Origin: a virus
Virus record (IMG/VR): IMGVR_UViG_3300021197_001974
Location: 1-58,463 of that record
Strand: one strand, 5' to 3'
DNA length: 58,463 nucleotides
In this document: piece by piece, positions 1-9,800 of the stretch
Numbering within the stretch: position 1 is the stretch's first letter
Layout: each line of letters begins with the position of its first letter
The notes under the pieces: generated by a model
What the model was told of the DNA's origin: nothing
The model's database searches: none
What the model saw: the letters and a program-made list of their open reading frames with translations, nothing else
Made by a program: the position numbers and the translations under genes

Positions 1-445
1 CATGTCTTGTATATTCTACCTCAAACGAGGGCTCATTGTCAAGCAAATATTTTAAAACTACTTCTTTTGCTTTGGTTCCCTTGGGTATAGTAATACCACA
101 AGATTTACGAGCAGAAGTAGCAGCCAGGTAGTCTGGCTCACGATGAAACACTTGAAAACATATCCATGATATTATACCATTATAGCGGGATAATGTTGAG
201 AGTGTTTTTGCTGATGAGAAGCCCGATCTGAAAGACTGAAGAGATTGTTCAATGTAAATCTCCTCTATCTTATATTTCTTGCCAATATCAATCAGGCGAT
301 CCTCAACCCACGTTGCTTTTGAGATAAGTGTGGGAAAGTGGTTCTTGTTTCTTGTGTCCCAAGCAACAGTATAGACGACCTTGCCGTCTTTGTCAACAAC
401 CGTCGCACCAGTGATGCTGGTGCTGACGTCTAATCCTAAAATCAT
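1..445 (-). CDS. RuvC-like Holliday junction resolvase, partial (C-terminus beyond the left edge)
   Basis: An open minus-strand frame starts at the ATG at 445 and runs off the left edge without a stop, giving 148 residues. It begins MILGLDVSTSITG, the first RNase H-fold strand of RuvC-type resolvases with the expected catalytic Asp at residue 6. A second acidic strand follows (IYIEQSL, Glu near residue 67). Family members cut Holliday junctions or branched DNA, and in large phages such proteins are thought to resolve replication and packaging intermediates. The start overlaps the stop of the upstream structural gene by one base (TAATG). The last catalytic Asp would lie outside the window, so activity cannot be judged. 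Other RNase H-fold nucleases are possible, but the first strand fits RuvC best. Confidence 0.75.
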   Translation of the reverse strand, partial: MILGLDVSTSITGATVVDKDGKVVYTVAWDTRNKNHFPTLISKATWVEDRLIDIGKKYKIEEIYIEQSLQSFRSGFSSAKTLSTLSRYNGIISWICFQVFHREPDYLAATSARKSCGITIPKGTKAKEVVLKYLLDNEPSFEVEYTRH

Positions 446-1647
446 TAAAAATCCAATTTAAGCTTGAAAGTAAGATCCCTATCCTCTGTCTTCTTGACAG
501 GAGTTGCCACCTTCGCGACTGCAATGAGATTCTTATCTTTGTCGAATATCCCCACCTTTGAGATAAAAGTCTGAGGTTTATACGATGCAGTTGTCTCTGC
601 ATATGAAGATTTTATCGTATTTTTAATGGTTTGTTTATCACTTTCTATATATGCAACAGAACTTGAGTGAAATACGAAAGCCGCACTTGTACTTTGATCA
701 ATATATGTTGGGTTATTAGAATAGTTAAGCTCAGCCCTTGGTGCATGCGCAAACATTGTTATTGTTGGTATAAAATTGGTTCCTTTAAATTCCATGCTAT
801 AACTGGCTGATAGTCTTGAATTTGCCACATCTGATTCGGCAGGTATACCATCATTTGCCCCGACAGCATAATACAACCAAGAAGCAGCTGTTGCGCTATC
901 TGCATTGGTAAAATCCAAAGAGGACCCTGGTGAGATTCCCAAGGTCCAGCTTCCCGTTAAGAGCACAAACCCCTCGTTGTACAACACAACACCAGCAACG
1001 CTGCCTGTCCCAGTTCTGCCGTATGGCTCGGTTTGAATTAACTCACCATTTAAATTTTCGTCCCTAAGCCTCCCTATCAAAGTTCCAGATAGATAGAACC
1101 TCAAGTCAACAGATCCTTTTTTTATAGACGAGCCATAAAATATGGAAGGCACGCTAATTAAGTTTACTGCCTTTTGGCTATACTGTCCAAGGGATGAACT
1201 ATAGGCATAATATCGGCTAAGAGTCTGATAATAATCTAGCGTGTTTTGCAGGGCTCCTATCCTGTTTGCCGTGTTGTCGCGTGTTGTGCTAGCTGTAAAA
1301 AATTCCCTTACAATACTAGCGGATAGCGGATAGGTGCTGGTTATAGTGTCACCTGGTTCCGTGGCAAAAAAGGTACCCGTAGTTATCGTCCTAAAAGCCG
1401 TGAGATTGCCAGCCCTAGTGACGAATGGGTATATGAGCCCCGTGAATTCGCTAGATCTGTCAACGTTTAGCTCATATAGGCTTACGTGCCCAGTTGGGAC
1501 ATTTGGAACATTATCGACGTATGTTCCACTGATTTGTGATTGATTGTCAAGATATATCTTTGAATCAAAAATAAGAAACTGCTTCTTGGGATGCGTTTTT
1601 ATTTGATTGTGAAATATATCAGTCTCTTTGAATTTGTAATAAGACAT
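445..1647 (-). CDS. virion structural protein, paralogue of the next upstream gene
   Basis: 400 residues with no signal peptide or membrane segment. The composition is rich in Ser, Thr, Tyr and Gly, as in beta-rich virion proteins. The C-terminal third resembles the neighbouring 362-residue protein: both carry an N-Y-S-x-N-P-T-Y motif, then an ISTVG/ISKVG-like strand, a D-x-x-x-L-[IL]-A-x-A-K segment and a final L-[DK]-[FY] end. The pair therefore probably arose by duplication. Its place at the end of the baseplate and tail gene run supports a structural role, perhaps baseplate periphery or tail fibre. The exact T4 counterpart cannot be named from sequence alone. Confidence 0.7.
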   Translation of the reverse strand: MSYYKFKETDIFHNQIKTHPKKQFLIFDSKIYLDNQSQISGTYVDNVPNVPTGHVSLYELNVDRSSEFTGLIYPFVTRAGNLTAFRTITTGTFFATEPGDTITSTYPLSASIVREFFTASTTRDNTANRIGALQNTLDYYQTLSRYYAYSSSLGQYSQKAVNLISVPSIFYGSSIKKGSVDLRFYLSGTLIGRLRDENLNGELIQTEPYGRTGTGSVAGVVLYNEGFVLLTGSWTLGISPGSSLDFTNADSATAASWLYYAVGANDGIPAESDVANSRLSASYSMEFKGTNFIPTITMFAHAPRAELNYSNNPTYIDQSTSAAFVFHSSSVAYIESDKQTIKNTIKSSYAETTASYKPQTFISKVGIFDKDKNLIAVAKVATPVKKTEDRDLTFKLKLDF

Positions 1648-1668
1648 AACATAGATAACTAGTTTATT

Positions 1669-2757
1669 TTAGTAATCTAGTCGCACTCTAACGTTTAATT
1701 CAATAGAAGGGTCTTTCTTAAGTGGCTCAGAGAGCTTAGCCGTGGCTAATAGCTCATTATCTGGGCTGTATAATCCAACTGTGGAGATGTAGGAAACTGG
1801 TGCGTCCTTGGCTCCCTCTTTCACTCTTATCTTGCTAGCAGTAAGATAAGTGGGATTTGATGAATAGTTGAAGTCATTGTTGTTAGCGCGACAGAAATAA
1901 ACAGTTGAGTTAAGCTCCGTTGTGTTGTTGAAAGACATATTATAAATTCTATGCCTAAAGTCGTTACATGATCCGGAAATTTCTGAACCGCTCAGCACCG
2001 CATCAACAGTTTCACCGAGTCTGTTAAATTGCAGCGGTGCAGATTGAGATAATAGACCTGCAAATACTGAGCCAGTGATGACTGCTATACCAGCCTGATA
2101 GTATAGCAACCCTGCCTTAATCGCAGTGGATGTTCCCGGGGTGTTTTTCAGCTCATCTCCGAGGGCGTTAGTAGCATACAGAATAGCATATTCTCCAGCC
2201 GGGGAGTTAACCTTAAAGCTAGTGGCTGCGTTGGTGTCTGCTAAGGTTACCCTATCATCGGTAAACGGCTTGGCGTATGACCCACTGACTCCCACCTCCA
2301 AAGAGAAGGTACCCTTCTTAACCTCGTCCTTAGTGAGCAATCTAGAGAAGTTCAAGAAAACACACTCTCTTAACTTTGTCCCGCCGGCAGAAAGATCTCC
2401 GTCTTCATCAAACTCTTGGATTGAGCCAGTATGGTCAAAACCCATTAGCACCTGCGCCATTTGGTTATAAATGTTAATCTTCTTTGACTGTTGTGTGACA
2501 GCAGAGGTTCCAGATAGTGGAGAATTTGAAGAATACCCAACCGTTAAATCAAAAATGTGATTTGCCGAGGAGCTTAAATATGGATAATCATATACACTCT
2601 GGAACATTCCATGGGAATAATCTTTGACGTTAACTGCGTCATTTGCCTCAGAATAGGTTCCAGAAACAATTGACCCAGTGATTGGAATTGCCTCATGTAG
2701 AAGGGAGCGCGTTGTGACAACGTCTCCAGAGCCTAGTGTTTTAAATGTAGTAGCCAT
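1669..2757 (-). CDS. virion structural protein, paralogue of the next downstream gene
   Basis: 362 residues starting MATTFKTLGSGDVVTTRSLL. The C-terminal part contains NYSSNPTYL, a STVGLYSPDNELLATAKL stretch and a terminal VRLDY, matching the downstream 400-residue protein in order and spacing. An AAGGAT Shine-Dalgarno-like sequence precedes the ATG at 2757. It lies 11 bases from the gene at 2770-3723. The family occurs, to my knowledge, as an unnamed structural protein in marine T4-like phages. A baseplate or fibre location is inferred from the neighbours. Confidence 0.7.
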   Translation of the reverse strand: MATTFKTLGSGDVVTTRSLLHEAIPITGSIVSGTYSEANDAVNVKDYSHGMFQSVYDYPYLSSSANHIFDLTVGYSSNSPLSGTSAVTQQSKKINIYNQMAQVLMGFDHTGSIQEFDEDGDLSAGGTKLRECVFLNFSRLLTKDEVKKGTFSLEVGVSGSYAKPFTDDRVTLADTNAATSFKVNSPAGEYAILYATNALGDELKNTPGTSTAIKAGLLYYQAGIAVITGSVFAGLLSQSAPLQFNRLGETVDAVLSGSEISGSCNDFRHRIYNMSFNNTTELNSTVYFCRANNNDFNYSSNPTYLTASKIRVKEGAKDAPVSYISTVGLYSPDNELLATAKLSEPLKKDPSIELNVRVRLDY

Positions 2758-2769
2758 CTTTTATCCTTT

Positions 2770-3723
2770 TTATGCTGGTGACTTAATAAATCTGATTGGG
2801 ATATCTATTCTGTACCCAGTCGTTACGCCGGTAACCCGAACGGTGGAATCAATGAATTTAACATTCGTGATATCTGAGCCAGAGGCACCGGGAAGTGTAG
2901 TGGTGCTGCCAAGTCTTGTAAACAAATATGTGCTAGTTGCCAATTCAACAGACGCAGCGACCTTAAATACAAGTCTGGTTCCTCGGGGTCCACTAATTGG
3001 GGATCTAAGGTCTGTGTCAGTTCTATAAGAATTTACAAAGAAGTTATCGTCTGATCTCGCTGTAAGATAGTAGGTTGCAATGCTGTCGTCGTCAATGAAA
3101 GATATTGTAGCAGGAGTTCCGGAGGAATCCACTATGCTACCAAAACGATTATCTATTTCAACCATATAAGAGGTTTCAACCAAATCAGCGTCTAGGGGAT
3201 TCCTATTGGAAATCTCTGAAGTGTTTAGCCCTTGGTCCACTGTAATTGGGGACGGATCGTTCTCAAAAGCGCCTGCACCATGAAAAATACCAGGAATATC
3301 GTTAGTCATCTTGATTGCGTTGGTATTCGCCGGGTCTTGTGTGTTTTGGTCCACGGTCACCAAGTATGAGCCGGAATAAAAATCCTCTCGGTCTTGGTTT
3401 CCCTGAGCTAACAGTAAGACTGGCAAAAACAAAACATTTGTCCTGGGTACAGAGATAAGCTTTGATTTTAAGAAAGAAGCATTATTAGTAAACGCTTCCA
3501 AAATAGGGGTTTGCAAGATCTCTAGATCATAATACGCACTACCACTTGGATGTGCGCCCAGAGAGCTGTTGGTGTTGCGATAAAGGCTGTAGTCAATCTC
3601 ATCGTCACCAAAGGCAAACTTGGTAATTCTAAAACTACCGTCACCCCTTGATAGTCTCTCTCTACCTAAGTCTGTCAATACTGCATCGAGGATGATATCC
3701 CCCGAGTTGTCCAAAAACGCCAT
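2770..3723 (-). CDS. conserved T4-like marine phage virion protein (FGDDEIDY family)
   Basis: 317 residues. The N-terminus contains SGDIILDAVLTDLGRERLSR followed by ITKFAFGDDEIDYSLY. This signature recurs in unnamed structural proteins of marine T4-like myoviruses. No enzymatic motif is visible. It starts after the longest non-coding stretch of the window, with a GAGG ribosome-binding site seven bases before the ATG, so it may head a separate transcript together with the two paralogues downstream. A role in the tail or baseplate is inferred from gene order. Confidence 0.7.
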   Translation of the reverse strand: MAFLDNSGDIILDAVLTDLGRERLSRGDGSFRITKFAFGDDEIDYSLYRNTNSSLGAHPSGSAYYDLEILQTPILEAFTNNASFLKSKLISVPRTNVLFLPVLLLAQGNQDREDFYSGSYLVTVDQNTQDPANTNAIKMTNDIPGIFHGAGAFENDPSPITVDQGLNTSEISNRNPLDADLVETSYMVEIDNRFGSIVDSSGTPATISFIDDDSIATYYLTARSDDNFFVNSYRTDTDLRSPISGPRGTRLVFKVAASVELATSTYLFTRLGSTTTLPGASGSDITNVKFIDSTVRVTGVTTGYRIDIPIRFIKSPA

Positions 3724-3810
3724 ATTAATACCTCGTTGTAAATATAATTAGTGATTTTTCAATCATTTTTCCCATTTTATTTTAAATAGTGTTTTATTAA
3801 AAATACAATA
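3724..3810 (-). promoter_or_regulatory. 87-base AT-rich gap, possible promoter or terminator region
   Basis: This is the longest stretch without a gene and it is strongly AT-rich. On the minus strand it holds a small perfect hairpin (TGATT, loop GAAA, AATCA) and, before it, an imperfect inverted repeat made only of A and T. An ACGAGG ribosome-binding site lies just before the downstream ATG. I see no exact TATAAATA late-promoter box and no U-run after the hairpin. A regulatory role is therefore only a guess from base composition and position. Confidence 0.3.
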
Positions 3811-6800
3811 CTAGCTGCCTGTAGTCAAAATACCACTATTGATTCCAAACACCGCTGACGCAGGGACAAACCTGCCCCCTGAGCCTGGTACGCCCATTGT
3901 GGCGGTTATACCCGGTGATGCCACTGATATATTCGGCAAGGTCACAGGTCTCGTGTTATCGTATTCTTTTGTAAAAGAGATGTTTAGGTCAATCTTCTTG
4001 CCCGTCTTTTTAGATGTCAACCTGATTTTATATTTCTTACCCCATACACTGATGTCGCGATATCCAAGCGGTAGGTCCTCACTGTCTGGCGCGGTCGCCA
4101 ATTCTCCGCCATTAGCCTCCTCAAGCGCTTGAGTGTTTAGCGTCCTCTGCATGATCGCTGGAGTTATTTTTAAGAACCTGTTTACACCTTTTGTTCTCGT
4201 TTTTTGTTCAGCAGGTGTTGCAAACTCAACCACTCTGACAATTGGGTAAATAGCGCCGTCATTGTCCACCATCTCCACCTCGTATATGGGACTGGGCATG
4301 GAAAGGTGTCCGTGAATGTCTATGGCTCGGAACATGTAGTAATACTTTTTATTTTCTACTATTCGGTCTCTTACCCCGGCAGAAGACACATTCCTGAATC
4401 CAGTTACGGCTGTGTCGGTACGCACTGTTCTGATTAGGTTACCTGCAAACTCCCTATAAGACCTCGGGCGGCGCTCCATTCTATATATCTCAAAAGAAAC
4501 GGATGGATCGTCGGTCTCGTATAACACCCTTTGATCATTTGGATCTACGATCATTTGCCTAAGCCTCTCAACATACTCGTCCTCCTCTCGGGAGAACGTA
4601 ATTGGCACATAGCGATGTGAGCCTAGTCCAGTGTTTAGGCTTAGCAAAACCCTATTGGCTTCTCCACGATATGGTATAATCTCTACCTCTGGGGGCATCG
4701 GAGGATCATCAAGCATCGTTCCCCTTAGCACATTCATCCCACTGGTGAAAGAAGAGACATACGGGAGTTCTATAAGTTGAACTGACGGAGTTAACTGCAG
4801 CTCCACTCGTGCAAACAATGGTGGCGGGTTCCCCACAACTGTCATAGCTGGAGCCACCAACTCAACAGGTGTTGTCGGGGTTGCCGGCGCTGTAGCGCCG
4901 AAAGGATTTTCTGGTGTCTCTTCAGAGACAAGTGCTGGCACAGTTACATCAAGCGGCTCAAATCTACCAATTATGTCAAACCCAGGACCGGCGGTTCGCG
5001 GTATATAATCCTCCGGATTAAAATAAAACGTCTTCATAATTCTGGTTTTTGAACCAACTACCAAACGATACGTTAATATTTCATATTCATAAGATTGATT
5101 ATATTTTAATTGAGTGTCTATAACATTGACTATAGATCTCGTTGACACATCGTTTGGCAAGTAAAATGTCTGTATTGGTGTGGATGCCTTGACCCCCGAG
5201 CTGTTAACTTTATACTTGTTTATTTTGAAAAATACATCCTCTGAGTAAGCGCGGAAACCTTGAAGTATCTGCTCGTATGTCCTAGCATGTGTAGCTACCA
5301 ATCTCTCAATAATATCTCTGACCTGGTCTGACGCATAAGAAGCTAGCGCCAAGTCTTCAAGAATAGTGTCGTATTGCGCTGAAGGGTCTGCTCTATAATT
5401 TCTTAAGAACAAGAATTTATCTTGAGCATCGCCGTAAAGCGCGGTTGAACCAGCGGTCTCTCTTCTAGCCCACTCACCCACATTATATACTTTTCTCGTG
5501 GCGCCGCCGCCAATAGTCTTCAATGGTCTTTGCCCCGACAGTGTCGCCGCCATCGCGGACATATCGACTTGCTGGTGGTTTTCTCCGAACTCAGCCATTA
5601 CCCCGTAGGCGGTCTCAGACATTGACCCATCATCAATACGCAGGAAATCAACACACACATCTCTCATTAGGTTGTTCGCTAAAGAGCCAAGAGAAGCTAG
5701 GCGACTGAGCATTGTTGACATAAAATAATTTGGATTAGTTTGGGAGTAGCTAATCTCCGTGAACATGGGGAACAGCTCTTTAAATATATTATAATCTGTG
5801 TGCATCAAGTTCGCTGTTTCAGAAGGTATAATTATATTTCTATATTTTTCCTCTAATATCTCCAAGCCCTCTATTAGAGGATTACCTCCAACAACTGCAC
5901 TTAGGGCATTTGGATAATTTTCTGACCAAATGTCAAAATATTCACCCCTGTCTCTTTCGCCCGCCTTTTGCTGATCGGTCAAATCTGAACTTCCTACACC
6001 GCCGAGCCTGAACGTATTCAAAAAGACTCTTGGAGACTTTTCATAACGATTAAGGGTTATAAAGTCATTGTATATCCAATTTTGATTATAAGCCTCTTGG
6101 TTAATCCTGGGAGAGTTATAGGATACGTCTATCTCATTTCCTAAGAAGTTTGTTATTGTACTCTCTCTATCTGCCTGGGGTCCCAAACCCCTTTCGCTCT
6201 CCAGAAAAAACGTGTACATGTTTGGAACTATAGTTTCCGGAATAATTCCCAATGAAGTTAATCTTTCATAAGCCTCGGTATAAAAATTATAATCATACTT
6301 AACTTCCGAAATCAACTGCCCAGTTGGGTTGTTACCATTAAACGCCAAGAAGCTTTCACGAGGGCTAAATGCCTCCTGGTACTCTAGAGCATGATCAAAA
6401 TATTCTTTTTCGTAATTTCCATAGCCAGCGCTATTTAAGTGCTCAACTAATTCGTCTGTGGTCGCAAAACGACTTTGCTTATACATAATGTCTAACTGAT
6501 AATATCGACAACCATATGGGGGCACTGATTCTTCTATAAACTCATTATTTACGGTAATTTGATTTATAACCGATACTTCATTGCGGGCGGCACTAAAACC
6601 TTCGCGACCGAACTCTCTTAGCCATGCCAAGTGGGGCGGGGTATCAGGCACATCTCTGGTGTACACCCAGCCGGCGGCATAATCATTTCTAATCGGGTCT
6701 CCATTCGGCATGCCCTCGGGAACATTTATGATGTTCTGACGATCCACCACAAACCCGTCTTTTCCTGTTGGGTTACTGGGTAGTGACTCAAAGACAGCTT

Positions 6801-6897
6801 GAGCAATGGGAGTCCCCACACCAATGGGGGTGGATTCTCTAACATCGCCAGCGCCGCCGGCTGTGCCGTCGCGAGGAGGAAGACTAGACCCAGCCAT
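3811..6897 (-). CDS. large virion structural protein with a fibronectin III-like region
   Basis: 1028 residues. The first 30 residues are Gly/Pro-rich and probably flexible. The middle is rich in Tyr, Asn and Glu. Residues about 730-885 look like one or two FnIII-type beta-sandwich units, with a Pro-rich entry, alternating hydrophobic strands and KYYYMFRAIDIHGHLSMPS, which is typical of an FnIII strand F-G turn. Such domains are common on phage tail surfaces. The ATG at 6897 overlaps the stop of the upstream gene by one base. It probably contributes to the outer baseplate or tail. I cannot match it to a numbered T4 protein. Confidence 0.65.
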   Translation of the reverse strand: MAGSSLPPRDGTAGGAGDVRESTPIGVGTPIAQAVFESLPSNPTGKDGFVVDRQNIINVPEGMPNGDPIRNDYAAGWVYTRDVPDTPPHLAWLREFGREGFSAARNEVSVINQITVNNEFIEESVPPYGCRYYQLDIMYKQSRFATTDELVEHLNSAGYGNYEKEYFDHALEYQEAFSPRESFLAFNGNNPTGQLISEVKYDYNFYTEAYERLTSLGIIPETIVPNMYTFFLESERGLGPQADRESTITNFLGNEIDVSYNSPRINQEAYNQNWIYNDFITLNRYEKSPRVFLNTFRLGGVGSSDLTDQQKAGERDRGEYFDIWSENYPNALSAVVGGNPLIEGLEILEEKYRNIIIPSETANLMHTDYNIFKELFPMFTEISYSQTNPNYFMSTMLSRLASLGSLANNLMRDVCVDFLRIDDGSMSETAYGVMAEFGENHQQVDMSAMAATLSGQRPLKTIGGGATRKVYNVGEWARRETAGSTALYGDAQDKFLFLRNYRADPSAQYDTILEDLALASYASDQVRDIIERLVATHARTYEQILQGFRAYSEDVFFKINKYKVNSSGVKASTPIQTFYLPNDVSTRSIVNVIDTQLKYNQSYEYEILTYRLVVGSKTRIMKTFYFNPEDYIPRTAGPGFDIIGRFEPLDVTVPALVSEETPENPFGATAPATPTTPVELVAPAMTVVGNPPPLFARVELQLTPSVQLIELPYVSSFTSGMNVLRGTMLDDPPMPPEVEIIPYRGEANRVLLSLNTGLGSHRYVPITFSREEDEYVERLRQMIVDPNDQRVLYETDDPSVSFEIYRMERRPRSYREFAGNLIRTVRTDTAVTGFRNVSSAGVRDRIVENKKYYYMFRAIDIHGHLSMPSPIYEVEMVDNDGAIYPIVRVVEFATPAEQKTRTKGVNRFLKITPAIMQRTLNTQALEEANGGELATAPDSEDLPLGYRDISVWGKKYKIRLTSKKTGKKIDLNISFTKEYDNTRPVTLPNISVASPGITATMGVPGSGGRFVPASAVFGINSGILTTGS

Positions 6898-9800
6898 TAG
6901 TAGCCTCCCCTTGAGCCACCAGTCGCGGTGGTACCAGGACTACGAGCGGGGGCTGTGGCGGCTCCCAACCGAGAGACCCTTGTGACATCTTTGGCACCTG
7001 GAGGACGTGGTCCCTTGTACATCTTCACCCCTAAGCCACTAATTTCATCAAATGCATCCGAGGGTGGTATTGGGTCTTGTGTCATTGTGTATTGTATCTG
7101 TTCTATGTACATACTGTCTTGTGAGATGACTTGAGATAGGTTTGAGACCTCAACACTTTCAGTGCCCTTCGCTAACGTTTTCAAATTTGTGCTATTATTT
7201 TTTGAAGCAACTGTATTTTTTGCTGATAGGTTATTTCCCATAGTGGGGACATCTTGGCTTTCATCAAAAATTATAAAATATTCATTATTAACCGGAATTG
7301 AATCAAATAGTAAATATTCTCCTAGATTTAAATTTGGGTCATTATTTTTCCTAATTCTGCAAACTAGCGACCCCGCTGTCCGGTCAAGTGCATTAAATGT
7401 AAGTGCTTTCCAAACTGGAGATTTAAGAAAGTCTTCTCTAAATGCGCTCAAATATTCAACCCTTCTTTGCATTCCAAAGTTAAAAATAAATCCATCTGTT
7501 TTAGTATCGTCATTTGTGGTCGCCTTTGCCGCAGCATCATTATACAACCTTTCTTTTCGTAAAGTTAAGAGTTTTTGTTGTTGTGGCATATTTTTTAATG
7601 TATTTGTAATATCTTGTGACGCCTTTTGTGATGGAATAATCCTCTTGCTTATAAAATTATTATCATTTTTCAGGTCAAAAGAGATATCTTGGTCCCCCTT
7701 AATATCAGATATTTTTTGCAAATTGTCAGAGGTATTTATGGTCCTCATAATTTTGGACACCACTACGGCTGTACTCTTGGCTGTTGGCTGTGTCTGCTTT
7801 ACCGTCCGATCCTCAATCGTAGTTCTTTTGTTGGCGAAGGCATTATCTTTGCCCAATATTTTTTGTGAAGATATAGTATTTGTAGCCTTTGGCATACTGC
7901 CTTTTGTCACAGGGGGCTCAAAACCCACTAATTGAGCAGACTTTTGCTGCACCTCTGTAATGTTCTTTATCCTATTTTCAGAGGTGCCCTTACCAGTCTG
8001 ATTTAAGATGCCGAGAGTCTTCTCATCTGGAACTGTCTTTAGTTTGCCGCCTTCGTTCAAAGCTAGCGTGTTTTGAATTACAGAGTTGGTCGCGACGTAA
8101 TCTAGCGAGTCGACTTTCTGAGAGAGCAGATCTGTTCGTTTCCCAGCGATGGACAGTTTGCTTGGACCCAAATCAGCGCCTATTGTAGATTTGTCCAAAA
8201 GTGCCTTGGCATTGTCGCTAGACAAAAACTCAAACTCTTTGACTAACTCTTCTTCTGTAAATAAGTTCTTTCTGTATCTATCCAACTCTTGGTTAACTCT
8301 GTCCCTATATTGAGATTTGGTAACCCTCGTAAGACCAACGGTATTGTCTACAATTCCCAAATAATCAAAGCCAGTGTCCCTTACTATATTTGAATCAAAT
8401 AGTTGCTTAAAAGATGTGTTAATATTCAAAAATAATGATTTATGATTTTGAGAAATGCTACTTTTGTCTTTCGTGTGCGCGAAGCTGGATTCCGAGTTTG
8501 TTCCTCCTAGTTTTTCACTCAGTTCCTCCATCATGGAGATAAACATTTGGATGTCGTCCAGTCTCCCGGTGATGGGCGATAGAACAGAGTAAGATTGCAA
8601 AACTAGCTTACTCTTCTCTGCCGAATCAAGATCAGTGGCAAAACTAAGCGTTTCAGCATATTTCACTATTGAATATAGCCATGGCTGAACGTTTGAAGGT
8701 CCCGTCATCTCTCTTATTTCTTCCAAGATATTTGTTCGGCTAGTTAGGTTTAAAATTGGGTAGGTCTTGTTATCATATTGTTGGCGAACAAATGATCTTC
8801 TAAATTTTTGAGTAACACTATTATAGTTTACTTCCTTAGATGCCTCTACTTGATAATCCTTTAGTAAGGATATGGCTGCCTGTAATTCAGAAAGCTTGTC
8901 TCTAATAAACTCTTTTGCGCCATCTTTTATCTGTATCCTAGCCGAATATTGATAGTTTCCATCGGTAATAGAAGCCATGTTCGCGTCTTCACCCGTAAAT
9001 ATTCTAAAGCTAGACAAGTTCTGTATGTCCATCTCTTCCACGGAGCCAAATAGTTCATATCCATCGGGCGGCAGGTCGTCCCCCTTAACTTCTACAGTCT
9101 TATTGTAAAATTCTCCAGGCAATTTAAATTTCTTTACTTTTTCAAGACTTCCCCCTTTATCTGCCGAGGAGGCAACAATATCTGGTAGTTTTGAATTGTT
9201 ATCGGTTTTTGCCAGATTTTCAACGCCATCTAAACGATTAGAGCCCTTAAACACGGTAACCTTGTCTCTGATGACTGATATATCCACGATTGGGCATGCC
9301 GACAGCAACGCGCGCCTCGTTTCAGAGTTAGACTTTTGAAACAAGCCTGCATATTTAGAGTTGCTTGTCATATATCCCAAATGGTCAAATCCAAAAGCAA
9401 AGACGACGGACCCACCATCCTTCCTAGTGATATAAAGATCTGTGAACAAAGAAGAGGGGATTGTTGTGCTATTAAATATATTGACCTCTTTGCTCCTAGC
9501 TACGTCAAAAATTGTAGTGTCTTGAATCTTTCTATTTATTAATATATTTTTCTGAAGCGCTCGGTGTGAAGCATCGGTATGAAATGCTCCCTCCATATAG
9601 CCCGTTGGTTCATGGAGGTGCACTGGACCAGACCACATCTGCCCATCGGAGGTTGAGAAGAAATAGCTTCTATCAACAAGCTCAAAGTTATCCATGACCC
9701 TTTCAACGCTAACTGGGCTATGGGGCTTGGCGGGACCTTGATAATATTCTATATCTATCTCACATACCGCAAAATATGTTAGATGACCAGTTGATCGTGG

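Noticed and set aside
3750-3765. Small hairpin as a rho-independent terminator
   Set aside because: The stem has five mostly A-T pairs and no U-run follows on the transcribed strand, so it would be very weak.
7162-7935. 257-residue plus-strand ORF
   Set aside because: It is antisense to the 1152-residue-class structural gene, has a low-complexity hydrophobic composition, no recognised motif and no ribosome-binding site of note. It is best explained as a shadow of codon use on the other strand.
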